Part shown: piece by piece, positions 36,351 through 44,371 of the stretch
Layout of the letters: each line of letters starts with the position of its first letter
Numbering within the stretch: the stretch's first letter is position 1
Assembly (NCBI RefSeq): GCF_900564155.1
Contig: NZ_LS999839.1
Coordinates: 124,001-188,000, forward strand
Length of the DNA: 64,000 nt
Origin: Pedobacter schmidteae
Lineage (GTDB): Bacteria > Bacteroidota > Bacteroidia > Sphingobacteriales > Sphingobacteriaceae
Direction: 5' to 3'
Notes under the pieces: generated by a model
Seen by the model: the letters and a program-made list of their open reading frames with translations, nothing else
Told to the model about the DNA's origin: nothing
The model's database searches: none
Position numbers and translations under genes: made by a program

Positions 36351-36716
36351 ATGGAATTAACTGCAACGCGTTTATGTTTGGATTGTAATAGTCAGCTGCA
36401 CGGGCGGACTGACAAAAAGTTCTGTGACGATCAGTGCAGAAGCAGCTACAATAATAAAATAAGAGCAGCTAGTAACGGCTGTATCAAATCGGTTAACCTA
36501 ATTCTAAAAAGAAACCGCGACCTGTTGGAAAAGTTTAATCCAAGGGGCAGAACCAAAGTAAGCAGCCTGAAATTAATTGCCGCCGGCTTTGACCTGCGAT
36601 ACCATACCCATACTTATCAAAACCCAAAAGGCGATCTTTATATTTTTTGTTATGAACATGGCTATCTGGAACTGAATTCAAATGAATTTTTACTCCTCAA
36701 AAAAATACTAAAATGA
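36351..36716 (+). CDS. Small zinc-ribbon protein of unknown function
   Basis: The protein has 121 residues. The N-terminal zinc ribbon is CLDC (9-12) ... FCDDQC, giving two C-x2/3-C pairs. It is followed by 'RSSYNNKIRA' as in DUF2116-like 'N-terminal Zn-ribbon' proteins. The C-terminal part ('LKLIAAGFDLRYHTHTYQNPKGDLYIFCYEHGYLELN') resembles no domain I know. It is conserved in this bacterial group and its role is unknown. Confidence 0.75.
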   Translation: MELTATRLCLDCNSQLHGRTDKKFCDDQCRSSYNNKIRAASNGCIKSVNLILKRNRDLLEKFNPRGRTKVSSLKLIAAGFDLRYHTHTYQNPKGDLYIFCYEHGYLELNSNEFLLLKKILK

Positions 36717-36796
36717 AGCAAACGGACATTGTTTTTTGTATGCAGCCTTATTTTGGGCAAGTATTATTTACTAACTTAGTCCGAAACTATTGAACT

Positions 36797-37534
36797 ATGC
36801 CTAAAATTTTATCCTATTTTTTAACTGTGTCTTTATTGGTACTCTTTTTTACAAATCCTGTAGCTGCAAAAAAGAAAAAGATCCTTGTATTTTCTAAAAC
36901 TGCCGGTTATCATCATGCCTCGATCAAAGTAGGGGTTGCCGCCATTCAGAAATTAGGGACTGAAAACAAGTTTGAAGTAGATACCACCATTGATGCCCGG
37001 AAATTCAGTGCCCAAAACCTGAAACAATACGCGGCGGTTGTTTTTTTAAATACTACCGGTGATGTGTTAAACGATGAACAACAAACAGCTTTTGAACAAT
37101 ACATCAAAAATGGAGGTGGTTATGTAGGTGTACATGCCGCTACCGATACAGAATACGGATGGCCATGGTATGGAAAACTTGCAGGTGCCTGGTTTATCAA
37201 CCACCCGCATCAGCAGATCGCCACTTTAAATGTGGTCAACAGAAATACCATTGCTACGAAACATTTACCCGAAATCTGGAAAAGAAAAGATGAGTGGTAC
37301 AATTTTAAAGACATCAGTAAAGACATCAAAGTACTGATTACCATAGATGAAACGAGCTATGAGGGTGGTAAAAATGCACCTGTTCATCCAATGGCCTGGT
37401 ACCATGATTTTGATGGTGGACGTTCATTTTATACCGAACTGGGCCATGTTGATGAGTCTTATGCTGATCCTTTATTTCTGCAACACCTACTTGGCGGCAT
37501 CCAATATGCCATGGGTGTAAAGAAGATGGAGTAA
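36797..37534 (+). CDS. ThuA-like domain protein, exported
   Basis: The protein has 245 residues with a signal peptide to about residue 24 (TNPVAAKKKK). The ThuA/class I glutamine amidotransferase-like fold is seen in 'KILVFSKTAGYHHASIKVGVAAIQKLG', 'YAAVVFLNTTGDVLNDEQQTAFEQYIKNGGGYVGVHAATDTEYGWPWYGKL' and 'HPMAWYHDFDGGRSFYTELGH'. Such proteins are linked to sugar catabolism, but the reaction is not established. A TAACTTAG box preceded by TTTG lies just upstream and may be its promoter. Confidence 0.9.
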   Translation: MPKILSYFLTVSLLVLFFTNPVAAKKKKILVFSKTAGYHHASIKVGVAAIQKLGTENKFEVDTTIDARKFSAQNLKQYAAVVFLNTTGDVLNDEQQTAFEQYIKNGGGYVGVHAATDTEYGWPWYGKLAGAWFINHPHQQIATLNVVNRNTIATKHLPEIWKRKDEWYNFKDISKDIKVLITIDETSYEGGKNAPVHPMAWYHDFDGGRSFYTELGHVDESYADPLFLQHLLGGIQYAMGVKKME

Positions 37535-37539
37535 GCCCT

Positions 37540-38115
37540 TTACCGGGAACGGCGCATCCGGCTTAGTATGGGCTTGGACGGATATCTGCGGTGCCTCAGG
37601 TTGTTAAATATCAATGCCACGGCAAATAGAATAAGTACCCCCGACAAAACCGGCGACAATACGTACATATAGCCCAGATCGCGAATTTTATCGCCTCCGG
37701 TAACAGCAATTAGCGCGGTAGCCCCACCCGGTGGGTGCAATGTTTTGGTGATTTGCATGGCTACTATAGACAGTGAAACTGCCAGCGCACAGGCCAGCCA
37801 CAATTCGGATGAGCAAAGCTTAAAAATAGTGACACCAATAATCGCGCAGAGAACGTGGCCGCCAATCAGGTTCCTTGGCTGCGCAAGGGGACTGTTGATT
37901 AGTCCATACACCAATACAGAGGAAGCTCCAAATGAACCAATCAGGAATAAGTTGTCACTGGCCACAAGGTATTTACTATTTAGTAAACCGATTAAACCAA
38001 TTCCTACAAAAGAACCGATAAAGGTGAGTACATGTTCTTTGGCATCAATCAGCGTTTCGCGGTATAAAATATACCTCGCTTTGCGGTATTGTTTTCTAAT
38101 GATTCTACGCGGCAT
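37540..38115 (-). CDS. HPP-family integral membrane protein
   Basis: The protein has 191 residues with four membrane helices and the family's 'LHPPGGATALIAV' motif, which contains the name-giving HPP. 'LFLIGSFGASSVLVYGLINSPLAQPRNLIGGHVLCAIIGV' is also typical. Members have been linked to nitrite transport in plastids and cyanobacteria; the role in Bacteroidota is unknown. The ATG at 38115 is preferred over 38160 because a TACTTTTG -7 box (38136-38143) lies between them. Confidence 0.88.
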   Translation of the reverse strand: MPRRIIRKQYRKARYILYRETLIDAKEHVLTFIGSFVGIGLIGLLNSKYLVASDNLFLIGSFGASSVLVYGLINSPLAQPRNLIGGHVLCAIIGVTIFKLCSSELWLACALAVSLSIVAMQITKTLHPPGGATALIAVTGGDKIRDLGYMYVLSPVLSGVLILFAVALIFNNLRHRRYPSKPILSRMRRSR

Positions 38116-38135
38116 CTGTTTTTTTATTTTCGCTG

Positions 38136-38143
38136 CAAAAGTA
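38136..38143 (-). promoter_or_regulatory. -7 element of the HPP gene with upstream direct repeat
   Basis: TACTTTTG matches TAnnTTTG. An 11-bp spaced direct repeat, CTAGTCATT (38153-38161 and 38164-38172), lies upstream near the -20 to -35 region. Confidence 0.45.
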
Positions 38144-38212
38144 AAACAATATCTAGTCATTTACTAGTCATTATATAAAAGGCTGTACCATCATCATCCC
38201 GTTATACAATTC

Positions 38213-38332
38213 GTCATCTCGACGATAGGAGAACCGAGCTTACGAGCTCAACGAGACAAAAAACAATAAAAGCACCGAGAGATCTCTTGAACTATTCCTG
38301 AACAAGAAATCTCTCGGTGCTCTCGAGATGAC
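38213..38332. repeat. REP-like palindromic element
   Basis: The terminal 10-bp inverted repeat is GTCATCTCGA (38213-38222) / TCGAGATGAC (38323-38332). An internal 12-bp stem, GCACCGAGAGAT (38272-38283) / ATCTCTCGGTGC (38309-38320), lies inside. The whole segment can fold into a long hairpin. It follows the end of the oxidoreductase gene and has no coding content. Confidence 0.7.
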
Positions 38333-38389
38333 AGCGGCTTTATAACACCACGCCTTATGGCACCCACTAATTATTAAATCAGGAAAGTC

Positions 38390-39040
38390 CTAATAACCGG
38401 CAGTAAACCTTTGCTGAACATGTTTATTTTGCTCCAGTTCATCAACAACAACCACAGCCTGGTCCTGCACAGAAAGCGAACTTCTGCCTGATGCATCAAA
38501 TACCGGACTATCCTTACCCAAACGATACTGGGCGGTACGGCCGGTATCAATACCCGGATGCATTTCTATGGCTGGGCTGAAGAACGACCAATCGAGGCTT
38601 TTTTCAGCTTTTATGATATTCAAATAATCCCTTGCAGCCGTTGCCCCGGCTTTATAAGCTTCCGGAAAGTCGGGCCCGTCTACCAGTTGTTGACCGTCTA
38701 TTTCCAGACTTCCTGCTCCACCTATTACAATCAGTCGTTTTACTCCCGATGCCTTAACGGCTTTTTGTATCGCTTCAGAACCTGCAATAAAATCATGATA
38801 TAGATTCGGGTTGGTCCATCCAGCGTTATAGGCACTAATTACGGCATCTGCTCCGCTTATTGCGGTTGTTAGTGCGTCAGTATTCAATACATCCAATTCT
38901 TTTACCTTAAGTTGATCATTTACAGTACTCACCTTATCCGCATGGCGTACAATGGCAGTTACTTCATGCCCACGAGTCAACAATTCATTTAAAATTCCAG
39001 CGCCTACAAAGCCGCTTGCTCCTACTAATACTACTTTCAT
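38390..39040 (-). CDS. NAD(P)-binding atypical SDR oxidoreductase
   Basis: The protein has 216 residues. The Rossmann motif GASGFVGAGI (8-17) is followed by 'HADKV' and 'ADAVISAYNAGWTNPNLYHDF' and 'VKRLIVIGGAGSLEIDG', as in the NmrA/YwnB-like NAD(P)H-binding group. No catalytic Tyr-x3-Lys is visible. It is cytoplasmic. An operator half-matching that of the Rrf2 gene (39064-39084) sits right in front, so it is probably regulated by that protein. Confidence 0.88.
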   Translation of the reverse strand: MKVVLVGASGFVGAGILNELLTRGHEVTAIVRHADKVSTVNDQLKVKELDVLNTDALTTAISGADAVISAYNAGWTNPNLYHDFIAGSEAIQKAVKASGVKRLIVIGGAGSLEIDGQQLVDGPDFPEAYKAGATAARDYLNIIKAEKSLDWSFFSPAIEMHPGIDTGRTAQYRLGKDSPVFDASGRSSLSVQDQAVVVVDELEQNKHVQQRFTAGY

Positions 39041-39063
39041 TTTTTTATCTTTTTAAGTCTATA

Positions 39064-39084
39064 TTGTAATTTATTTTGTTACAG
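39064..39084. promoter_or_regulatory. Putative Rrf2 operator upstream of the oxidoreductase gene
   Basis: TTGTAA-N9-TTACAG (plus strand) matches the perfect CTGTAA-N9-TTACAG site upstream of the Rrf2 gene, with one change in one half. Confidence 0.5.
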
Positions 39085-39100
39085 TTTTGATTAAAAAAAA

Positions 39101-39511
39101 TCAAACAAATTGCTTGCTGAAATCGGCCAGGCTTTTTCCCGACAATTCTTTCAGCAATACTTTTTCTGTTGATTCATATAAGGCATCCAAATGCCTGTTG
39201 ATTTGTTTGCCTACCGGGCAATGCGGGTTAGGTGTATTTTTAGAAACACCCAACAGGTGGTTTTGTTTTACAGCACCATAAACTTCATCTAAAGTTATTT
39301 TCTCAGCTGATTTTGCCAGATAGCTGCCCCCATTTTTGCCTTCCTTACTGTTTACAAAACCATGGTTACGCAGGTTAATCAATTCTTTCCTCACCAGTAC
39401 GGGATTAATATTTATACTCCCGGCAATATAGTCAGATGACAATACCTCCTCCTTTGCTTTTTCAAGCAGGGTTAAAATATGTAGCGATATGGCAAATCTT
39501 GAGCTATTCAT
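39101..39511 (-). CDS. Rrf2-family transcriptional regulator
   Basis: The protein has 136 residues from the ATG at 39511 (MNSSRFAISLHILTLL), which places a perfect promoter directly upstream. The winged helix is in the N-terminal half ('SSDYIAGSININPVLVRKELINLRNHGFVNSKEGKNGGSYLAK'). The C-terminal half holds a single Cys in 'HCPVGKQINRHLDALYESTE', as in the YwnA-like group. It therefore lacks the three Cys of IscR/NsrR and is probably not an Fe-S sensor; the Cys could act as a redox switch. It likely controls itself and the oxidoreductase gene downstream. Confidence 0.92.
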   Translation of the reverse strand: MNSSRFAISLHILTLLEKAKEEVLSSDYIAGSININPVLVRKELINLRNHGFVNSKEGKNGGSYLAKSAEKITLDEVYGAVKQNHLLGVSKNTPNPHCPVGKQINRHLDALYESTEKVLLKELSGKSLADFSKQFV

Positions 39512-39512
39512 T

Positions 39513-39533
39513 CTGTAATTATAAATATTACAG
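39513..39533. promoter_or_regulatory. Putative autoregulatory Rrf2 operator
   Basis: This is a perfect inverted repeat, CTGTAA-N9-TTACAG, between the -7 box and the start codon, in a position to block transcription initiation. Confidence 0.6.
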
Positions 39534-39535
39534 TA

Positions 39536-39566
39536 CAAAGGTAATACCATTTTTTTTATTTCCAAA
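39536..39566 (-). promoter_or_regulatory. Promoter of the Rrf2 gene
   Basis: TTTG (39563-39566), 19 bases and TACCTTTG (39536-39543) match the Bacteroidota consensus exactly. Confidence 0.7.
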
Positions 39567-39669
39567 AAAACAAGTAATAAATCAGGCAGTTAGCCAGCTA
39601 TAAGTTATAAAAAACAAAAAGAATAGATTGATATGACCAAACTGGCGAAGTTATTGATTGATCTCAACT

Positions 39670-40716
39670 ATGACTTCTGTTGCTGTCCATTGGCGTTTCT
39701 CGATCCCCACCTGTCTGATTTTGTTGACACTTCTTTGCGGATCCTGCAAAAAAAACAGCCAGCCTGAAACCGCATTCTATTATTGGAAACAGCAGTTTAG
39801 TCAGAATAAAGCTCAGGAGCAATTTTTAGCAGAAGCAGGCAGCAACAAGCTATACATTCGTTTTTTCGACATCAAGTGGGATGATAAAACGCATCAACCT
39901 TATCCAGAAGCCGTTATTCGTTTTAATGGAACACCTTTACACCAGGAGATTATACCTACGCTGTTCATCACCAATGAGACATTTGAAAAACTAAGCAAAC
40001 CTGGTATTGACAGCCTGGTGGTAAAAACTGTGGCACTGATAAAACGTCTTGCACAGCAACAGAAAATAGATTATGCTACCATACAGGTAGACTGCGATTG
40101 GACCATTGGTACTAAAGAAAAGTATTTCAGCTTTTTGAAAGCATTAAAAGTGGAATCAGGAAAGAAACTGGAGGCCACCATCAGGCTACATCAGGTAAAA
40201 TACCAATTTAAAACGGGTGTACCTCCGGTAGATCGTGGTGTATTGATGTTTTATAATATGGGCAAATTATCTCCTGATTTAAAGGAGCCCAATTCCATTT
40301 ATAGCCCTAAAGTAGCTGCAGGCTACATTCGCAGCCTACCCAATTATCTTTTACCTTTGGATATCGCTTTGCCCGTTTTTTCCTGGTCTTTGCAAATCAG
40401 GGATGGCCGGTTGATTCAGGTATACGGCAAAATTGGGCGGACCGAACTGGAAGATAAGACGCGTTTTGAGCAAACCGCACAAAAACATGTATATAAGGCT
40501 ATAAAAAGCTTTTTCAGTGGCGGGATATACATCAAAACCAGCGATATCTTTAAGCTGGAAGAAACAGATAAAGAATTATTGGAGCAGGCCGCCGCACAAT
40601 TGGCCACTTATTTAAATAAAAAAGAAAGAAGAACAATCATCTACTATGAACTGGGCAACCTCAACCTATCAGCATTTAAAGCAAAGGATTTCAAAGAAAT
40701 TTCTGCTTATTTTTAG
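39670..40716 (+). CDS. Lipoprotein of unknown function
   Basis: The protein has 348 residues from the ATG at 39670. The signal ends in CGSC (Cys26) followed by KK, so it is a lipoprotein. The body alternates strands and helices: 'KLYIRFFDIKWDD', 'IDYATIQVDCDWTIGTKEKYFSFLKAL', 'EATIRLHQVKY', 'RGVLMFYNMGKL', 'LPLDIALPVFSWSLQ'. This order suggests a TIM-barrel similar to glycosidase-like proteins, but I cannot name a family. The downstream gene starts 71 bases before its end, so the two are translated together and may act together. Confidence 0.75.
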   Translation: MTSVAVHWRFSIPTCLILLTLLCGSCKKNSQPETAFYYWKQQFSQNKAQEQFLAEAGSNKLYIRFFDIKWDDKTHQPYPEAVIRFNGTPLHQEIIPTLFITNETFEKLSKPGIDSLVVKTVALIKRLAQQQKIDYATIQVDCDWTIGTKEKYFSFLKALKVESGKKLEATIRLHQVKYQFKTGVPPVDRGVLMFYNMGKLSPDLKEPNSIYSPKVAAGYIRSLPNYLLPLDIALPVFSWSLQIRDGRLIQVYGKIGRTELEDKTRFEQTAQKHVYKAIKSFFSGGIYIKTSDIFKLEETDKELLEQAAAQLATYLNKKERRTIIYYELGNLNLSAFKAKDFKEISAYF

Positions 40717-42961
40717 TCTCTGTAGCCTGAGCATTGGCGCCGTGGTGTGGGCCTGTTCCGACTATGGCTATGATTATGAATATTCCAGCTTTAGTCCCGA
40801 GGCCTTTGTATCCAAAGACTATACCCCCTTCTTTTATACCGAATATATTTCTTATTACGGTGGTGGCTATGGCTCGATGTACGAACGCAACACCGAAAGA
40901 TATAATGATCAGGTGCTAAACGACTGGCATAACTATTTCGATAAACAATTGGACAAGACCTCGCTTCGCTATCTTTTGTTTAAGGCATCTGCCAAGGGTA
41001 TTGACTCTGTTTACCAAAACTTTAAAGGAAAAATGGAGGTCTTGCCAGCTACTATGCCTCAATTAAAAGCCTTGAAGCTAAACAAAAAGAAGGTGGCTAC
41101 ATTTTTCGATTACTTATTGCTAGCCAAATCTTGCGAGTCCTTTGCTGCCACGGATATTGTTTATTCCTGGGATCCACAACCCGCCATAAACGCACCAGCT
41201 GCAATGGAAACAACACTACTCAAAAGTTTAAAAGCGGCCAAAGATCCGTTTATCAAACAACGCATCTGGTTTCAGCTGGTCAGGTATTATTACTTTTTAG
41301 AAAAGGAGGATGCACCACAACAACCTCAGCAGTCCAAAACTTTAAGGGCTTTCGAAGAGGGTAAAAATATTTCTGGCCAAAACCTAATGTACTATCGTAC
41401 TTTGGGGTACGTTGCTGGCTGGTATTATCAGAATAAGAACTATGCGATGTCCAACTACCTGAACAGTTTATGTTATAGTTATTCGGCCGAAGCAAAAGTT
41501 CCAAGTGAGTGGAGTTTTCACCCGCAGGAAGAAAGCGACTGGGACAAAACGCTTGGTATGGCCAAAACTACTGCCGAAAAAGTCACGCTGTGGCATTTGT
41601 TGGGTATACACTATGATCCGCAAAGAGCTGTTCAGGAGATTGTAAAGTTGGATCCTAAATCAGAAAAACTAGATTTACTGTTATCCAGAATCATCAACAT
41701 TACTGAATATCAGCACTACGACTATTACCGGGCCGAACCTGATTCGACAAGTAAGGCCAACCTGGAACAAAACATCAGACTGGTAAGTCAGATTGCCTTG
41801 AAAAATAACACGGCAAAACCATACTACTGGAATCTTGCCGCCGGATATTTAAACTTTATCGGACACCATTACAGGGATGCACGTACTTTTTACACACAGG
41901 CAAAAAAACAGCTACCTAAAGACGACCAACTGATGATGGCTCAATACAAAATACTGGACTGGACTCTCTTTATAAAAGAACTGAAAAAGATAGATGCAGC
42001 AACCGAAGCTAAAATGACTGAGCCACTAAACTGGTTTGCCAACCTGAAGGACGGAAAGGATACCATCCCTTCTTTGCGTTTTTACAAAGCCCTAAACGAA
42101 AGCATCAGCAACATTTCGGAGTTATATAAAAAACAGGGGGATCTGGTAAAAGCCAATGCTTTTAAAAGCTATCATGAGTTTTATGCAAGCAATGGCAGGA
42201 TTGAACAAATGAAGACCTTTTTACAGAAATCCATAAAAACAGATTTTGAAAGGGCCATGTTGCGTTATTATCCTTTTGATATGCATGACTTATATTATCA
42301 TCAGGCCCTGATGCTGGCCTATCAGGACAAAATTGATGAGGCTATTGCGATGATGAATAAGAGTGAAAGCGGAGGCTATGCCATGCAGGCCAATCCATTC
42401 AACATGAGGTTGAACGACTGCCATGACTGCGATCATGCCATGAAGCAAACTAAAACCCTATATGCCATTGATGTTTTAAAGGCTATGCAGAAGATGAAAG
42501 GCGACATAAGCGCAGGTAAAAATGTGTATAACAACGCTTCGTTGCTGGCCAATGCCTTCTATAACATTACGTTTTATGGTAATTCGAGAGTGTTTTATCA
42601 GACAGAAGTGATGCAGGCCGGTGGCAATACCCCATTTGAAATACCTGAGACATTTAAGCCGATGATCCTTTCTAATAAAATAGCCGAAAAATATTACCTG
42701 ATGGCTGCCGCCGCTACCCAGAATAAGGAACAAAAGGCCAGAAGTATTTTTATGGCCAGCAAATGTGAGCGCAACGGGAGCTATAACCTAAGCTATATCA
42801 ATCCGGGAAAACCAGATGCCAGCTACTGGAATACGGATGTGAACGAGGTATTTTTTGGGCAACACTTTGCATCCCTAAAAGCCCAGTATCAGGATACTAA
42901 GTTTTACAAGGAGGTCTTAAAAGAATGTGGGTACTTTAGAAGTTATGACCGTAAGCATTGA
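40646..42961 (+). CDS. Large TPR-like lipoprotein of unknown function
   Basis: The protein has 771 residues. The start overlaps the preceding gene by 71 bases; no other plausible start exists before the signal sequence (residues 18-36, ending VVWAC with Cys37). After a Tyr/Asp-rich stretch (SDYGYDYEYSSF) the protein is mostly helical with repeated TPR-like units ('YYWNLAAGYLNFIGHHYRDARTFYTQAK', 'HQALMLAYQDKIDEAIAMMNK'). A Cys-containing segment, LNDCHDCDHAMK (about 590), could bind metal. It is probably a periplasm-facing or surface scaffold paired with the upstream lipoprotein. Confidence 0.8.
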   Translation: MNWATSTYQHLKQRISKKFLLIFSLCSLSIGAVVWACSDYGYDYEYSSFSPEAFVSKDYTPFFYTEYISYYGGGYGSMYERNTERYNDQVLNDWHNYFDKQLDKTSLRYLLFKASAKGIDSVYQNFKGKMEVLPATMPQLKALKLNKKKVATFFDYLLLAKSCESFAATDIVYSWDPQPAINAPAAMETTLLKSLKAAKDPFIKQRIWFQLVRYYYFLEKEDAPQQPQQSKTLRAFEEGKNISGQNLMYYRTLGYVAGWYYQNKNYAMSNYLNSLCYSYSAEAKVPSEWSFHPQEESDWDKTLGMAKTTAEKVTLWHLLGIHYDPQRAVQEIVKLDPKSEKLDLLLSRIINITEYQHYDYYRAEPDSTSKANLEQNIRLVSQIALKNNTAKPYYWNLAAGYLNFIGHHYRDARTFYTQAKKQLPKDDQLMMAQYKILDWTLFIKELKKIDAATEAKMTEPLNWFANLKDGKDTIPSLRFYKALNESISNISELYKKQGDLVKANAFKSYHEFYASNGRIEQMKTFLQKSIKTDFERAMLRYYPFDMHDLYYHQALMLAYQDKIDEAIAMMNKSESGGYAMQANPFNMRLNDCHDCDHAMKQTKTLYAIDVLKAMQKMKGDISAGKNVYNNASLLANAFYNITFYGNSRVFYQTEVMQAGGNTPFEIPETFKPMILSNKIAEKYYLMAAAATQNKEQKARSIFMASKCERNGSYNLSYINPGKPDASYWNTDVNEVFFGQHFASLKAQYQDTKFYKEVLKECGYFRSYDRKH

Positions 42962-43043
42962 TGGGGTTAAAAAAAATATTGATGCTGATACAATATTCTT
43001 CGGGATAAAGCGTCTTTATAATTGAGAGCGTTAATTTAGATGG

Positions 43044-43082
43044 GCGGGAATGGTCGGTAGGATCATTCCCGCTTCTTTTTTA
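43044..43082 (+). terminator. Terminator of the lipoprotein pair
   Basis: A 9-bp stem (GCGGGAATG / CATTCCCGC) with an 11-base loop is followed by TTCTTTTTT. Confidence 0.8.
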
Positions 43083-43091
43083 TCACCAGGT

Positions 43092-44357
43092 TTATTGGGC
43101 AATAAATGCCAATTGTCCGGCTTTTATAACTGCAGAAGGTTTACCGAAGGCCTCCAAACTCTTCAAAGGATTACCTTCGAGGACCAATAGGTCAGCTCTT
43201 TTGCCCACTCTAATCACTCCTCTATCGCTTAACCCTGTTACCTGTGCGGCATTTAAGGTTGCTGCCTGAATAACGTCCTGATTAGAAAGGCCACATTTTG
43301 TATTCAGTAACCTCATTTCTTCAAGCAATGGAACGGCTTCATTTTTTTCGGGATAAATCCAGTCGGTTCCGGTTACGATTTTCACACCCAGCTGATGGGC
43401 TCTTTTTGTAATCAGAACGGCATTACCCATTTTATTGTTTTCGGCATGAAATACGGTAGGGTCTAAAAATGTACCTCGTTTTCTCATTTCCAGCAACATC
43501 TGATCGCGAACGGTACTATCCAATTTTAGACCTTTGTACAATTGTGCCCAGGCAGCGCCAATTTCGATGGTATCGCCTTTAATCTGTTGAAAAACCAGGT
43601 CGTTGGCGTGCGACATGCTATTTACATCTGATTGCGCCACATCCATTGGCTTAGAAGGAAAAATAGCACCGTGGGCCCAGGCCAGCAAGCCCTGATGATG
43701 CGCCTCATTGGTAATTTCACGGATCAGTGTTTTACTTAAATTCGCGTAGATTTTTATGCCGGTAACGCCAGCCTTTTTTGCATCTGCTATCGCAGGTTTT
43801 ACATCAGCTGTTGTATTTATGGCCCGGTACCAGGCTGTATTACCCAAATCTTTCTCGCCTTTCCTTCCGGCACCCAACATGGCAAAATAGCCTGGTCCGG
43901 CAAACTGGGCTGCATAATAAATATCAGGGCCCGCCACTTTTCCGGCCTTGATTGCAGCACTACAGCTGCTCAGATATTGTGCATTTCCGGCCATATCCCG
44001 GACAGTAGTGATGCCATGCCTCAACATATTTCCTACGATACTATCCGTAATCAGATGTGCTTTTTTAAGATCGCTTAAATCCCCGGTGGCCAGGTGCACA
44101 TGAGCATCCATCAAACCCGGTGTAATGAATTTACCCGTGCAATCTATTACCTTGGTTCCAGGCTTTAAATTTTTCACTGCGGTATTGGAAATCGATTTAA
44201 TCAGCCCATTTTCTACCAAAATTGATGCTTTTCGGGGTTTTACACTAGCCTCTCCATCAATGATGATCGCATTTTTCAATAAAATGGTAGTTGTTTTTTG
44301 CGCAAAGGTGCCTGCCTGAAAAAGCATCAGGCTTATAACGGTCAATAATATTCTCAT
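43092..44357 (-). CDS. Exported amidohydrolase (imidazolonepropionase/prolidase-like)
   Basis: The protein has 421 residues with a signal peptide to about residue 19 (GTFAQ). Amidohydrolase-superfamily motifs are H86-V-H88 in GLMDAHVHL, the Lys region 'TGIKIYANLS', 'LLAWAHGA', and Asp in 'IVTGTDWIYPEKNE'. The C-terminus 'GVIRVGKRADLLVLEGNPLKSLE' is the usual metal-dependent hydrolase end. Exported members include Xaa-Pro or Xaa-Arg dipeptidases, so a peptide bond is a likely target. It is the last gene of the second SusC/SusD locus, 14 bases after the thioredoxin-like gene. Confidence 0.9.
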   Translation of the reverse strand: MRILLTVISLMLFQAGTFAQKTTTILLKNAIIIDGEASVKPRKASILVENGLIKSISNTAVKNLKPGTKVIDCTGKFITPGLMDAHVHLATGDLSDLKKAHLITDSIVGNMLRHGITTVRDMAGNAQYLSSCSAAIKAGKVAGPDIYYAAQFAGPGYFAMLGAGRKGEKDLGNTAWYRAINTTADVKPAIADAKKAGVTGIKIYANLSKTLIREITNEAHHQGLLAWAHGAIFPSKPMDVAQSDVNSMSHANDLVFQQIKGDTIEIGAAWAQLYKGLKLDSTVRDQMLLEMRKRGTFLDPTVFHAENNKMGNAVLITKRAHQLGVKIVTGTDWIYPEKNEAVPLLEEMRLLNTKCGLSNQDVIQAATLNAAQVTGLSDRGVIRVGKRADLLVLEGNPLKSLEAFGKPSAVIKAGQLAFIAQ

Positions 44358-44371
44358 GTTTAAACTTGCTA

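Noticed and set aside
39633..39770. Small frame starting at ATG 39633
   Set aside because: It is out of frame with the lipoprotein gene that follows, has no signal or family features and overlaps a clear signal-peptide coding region.
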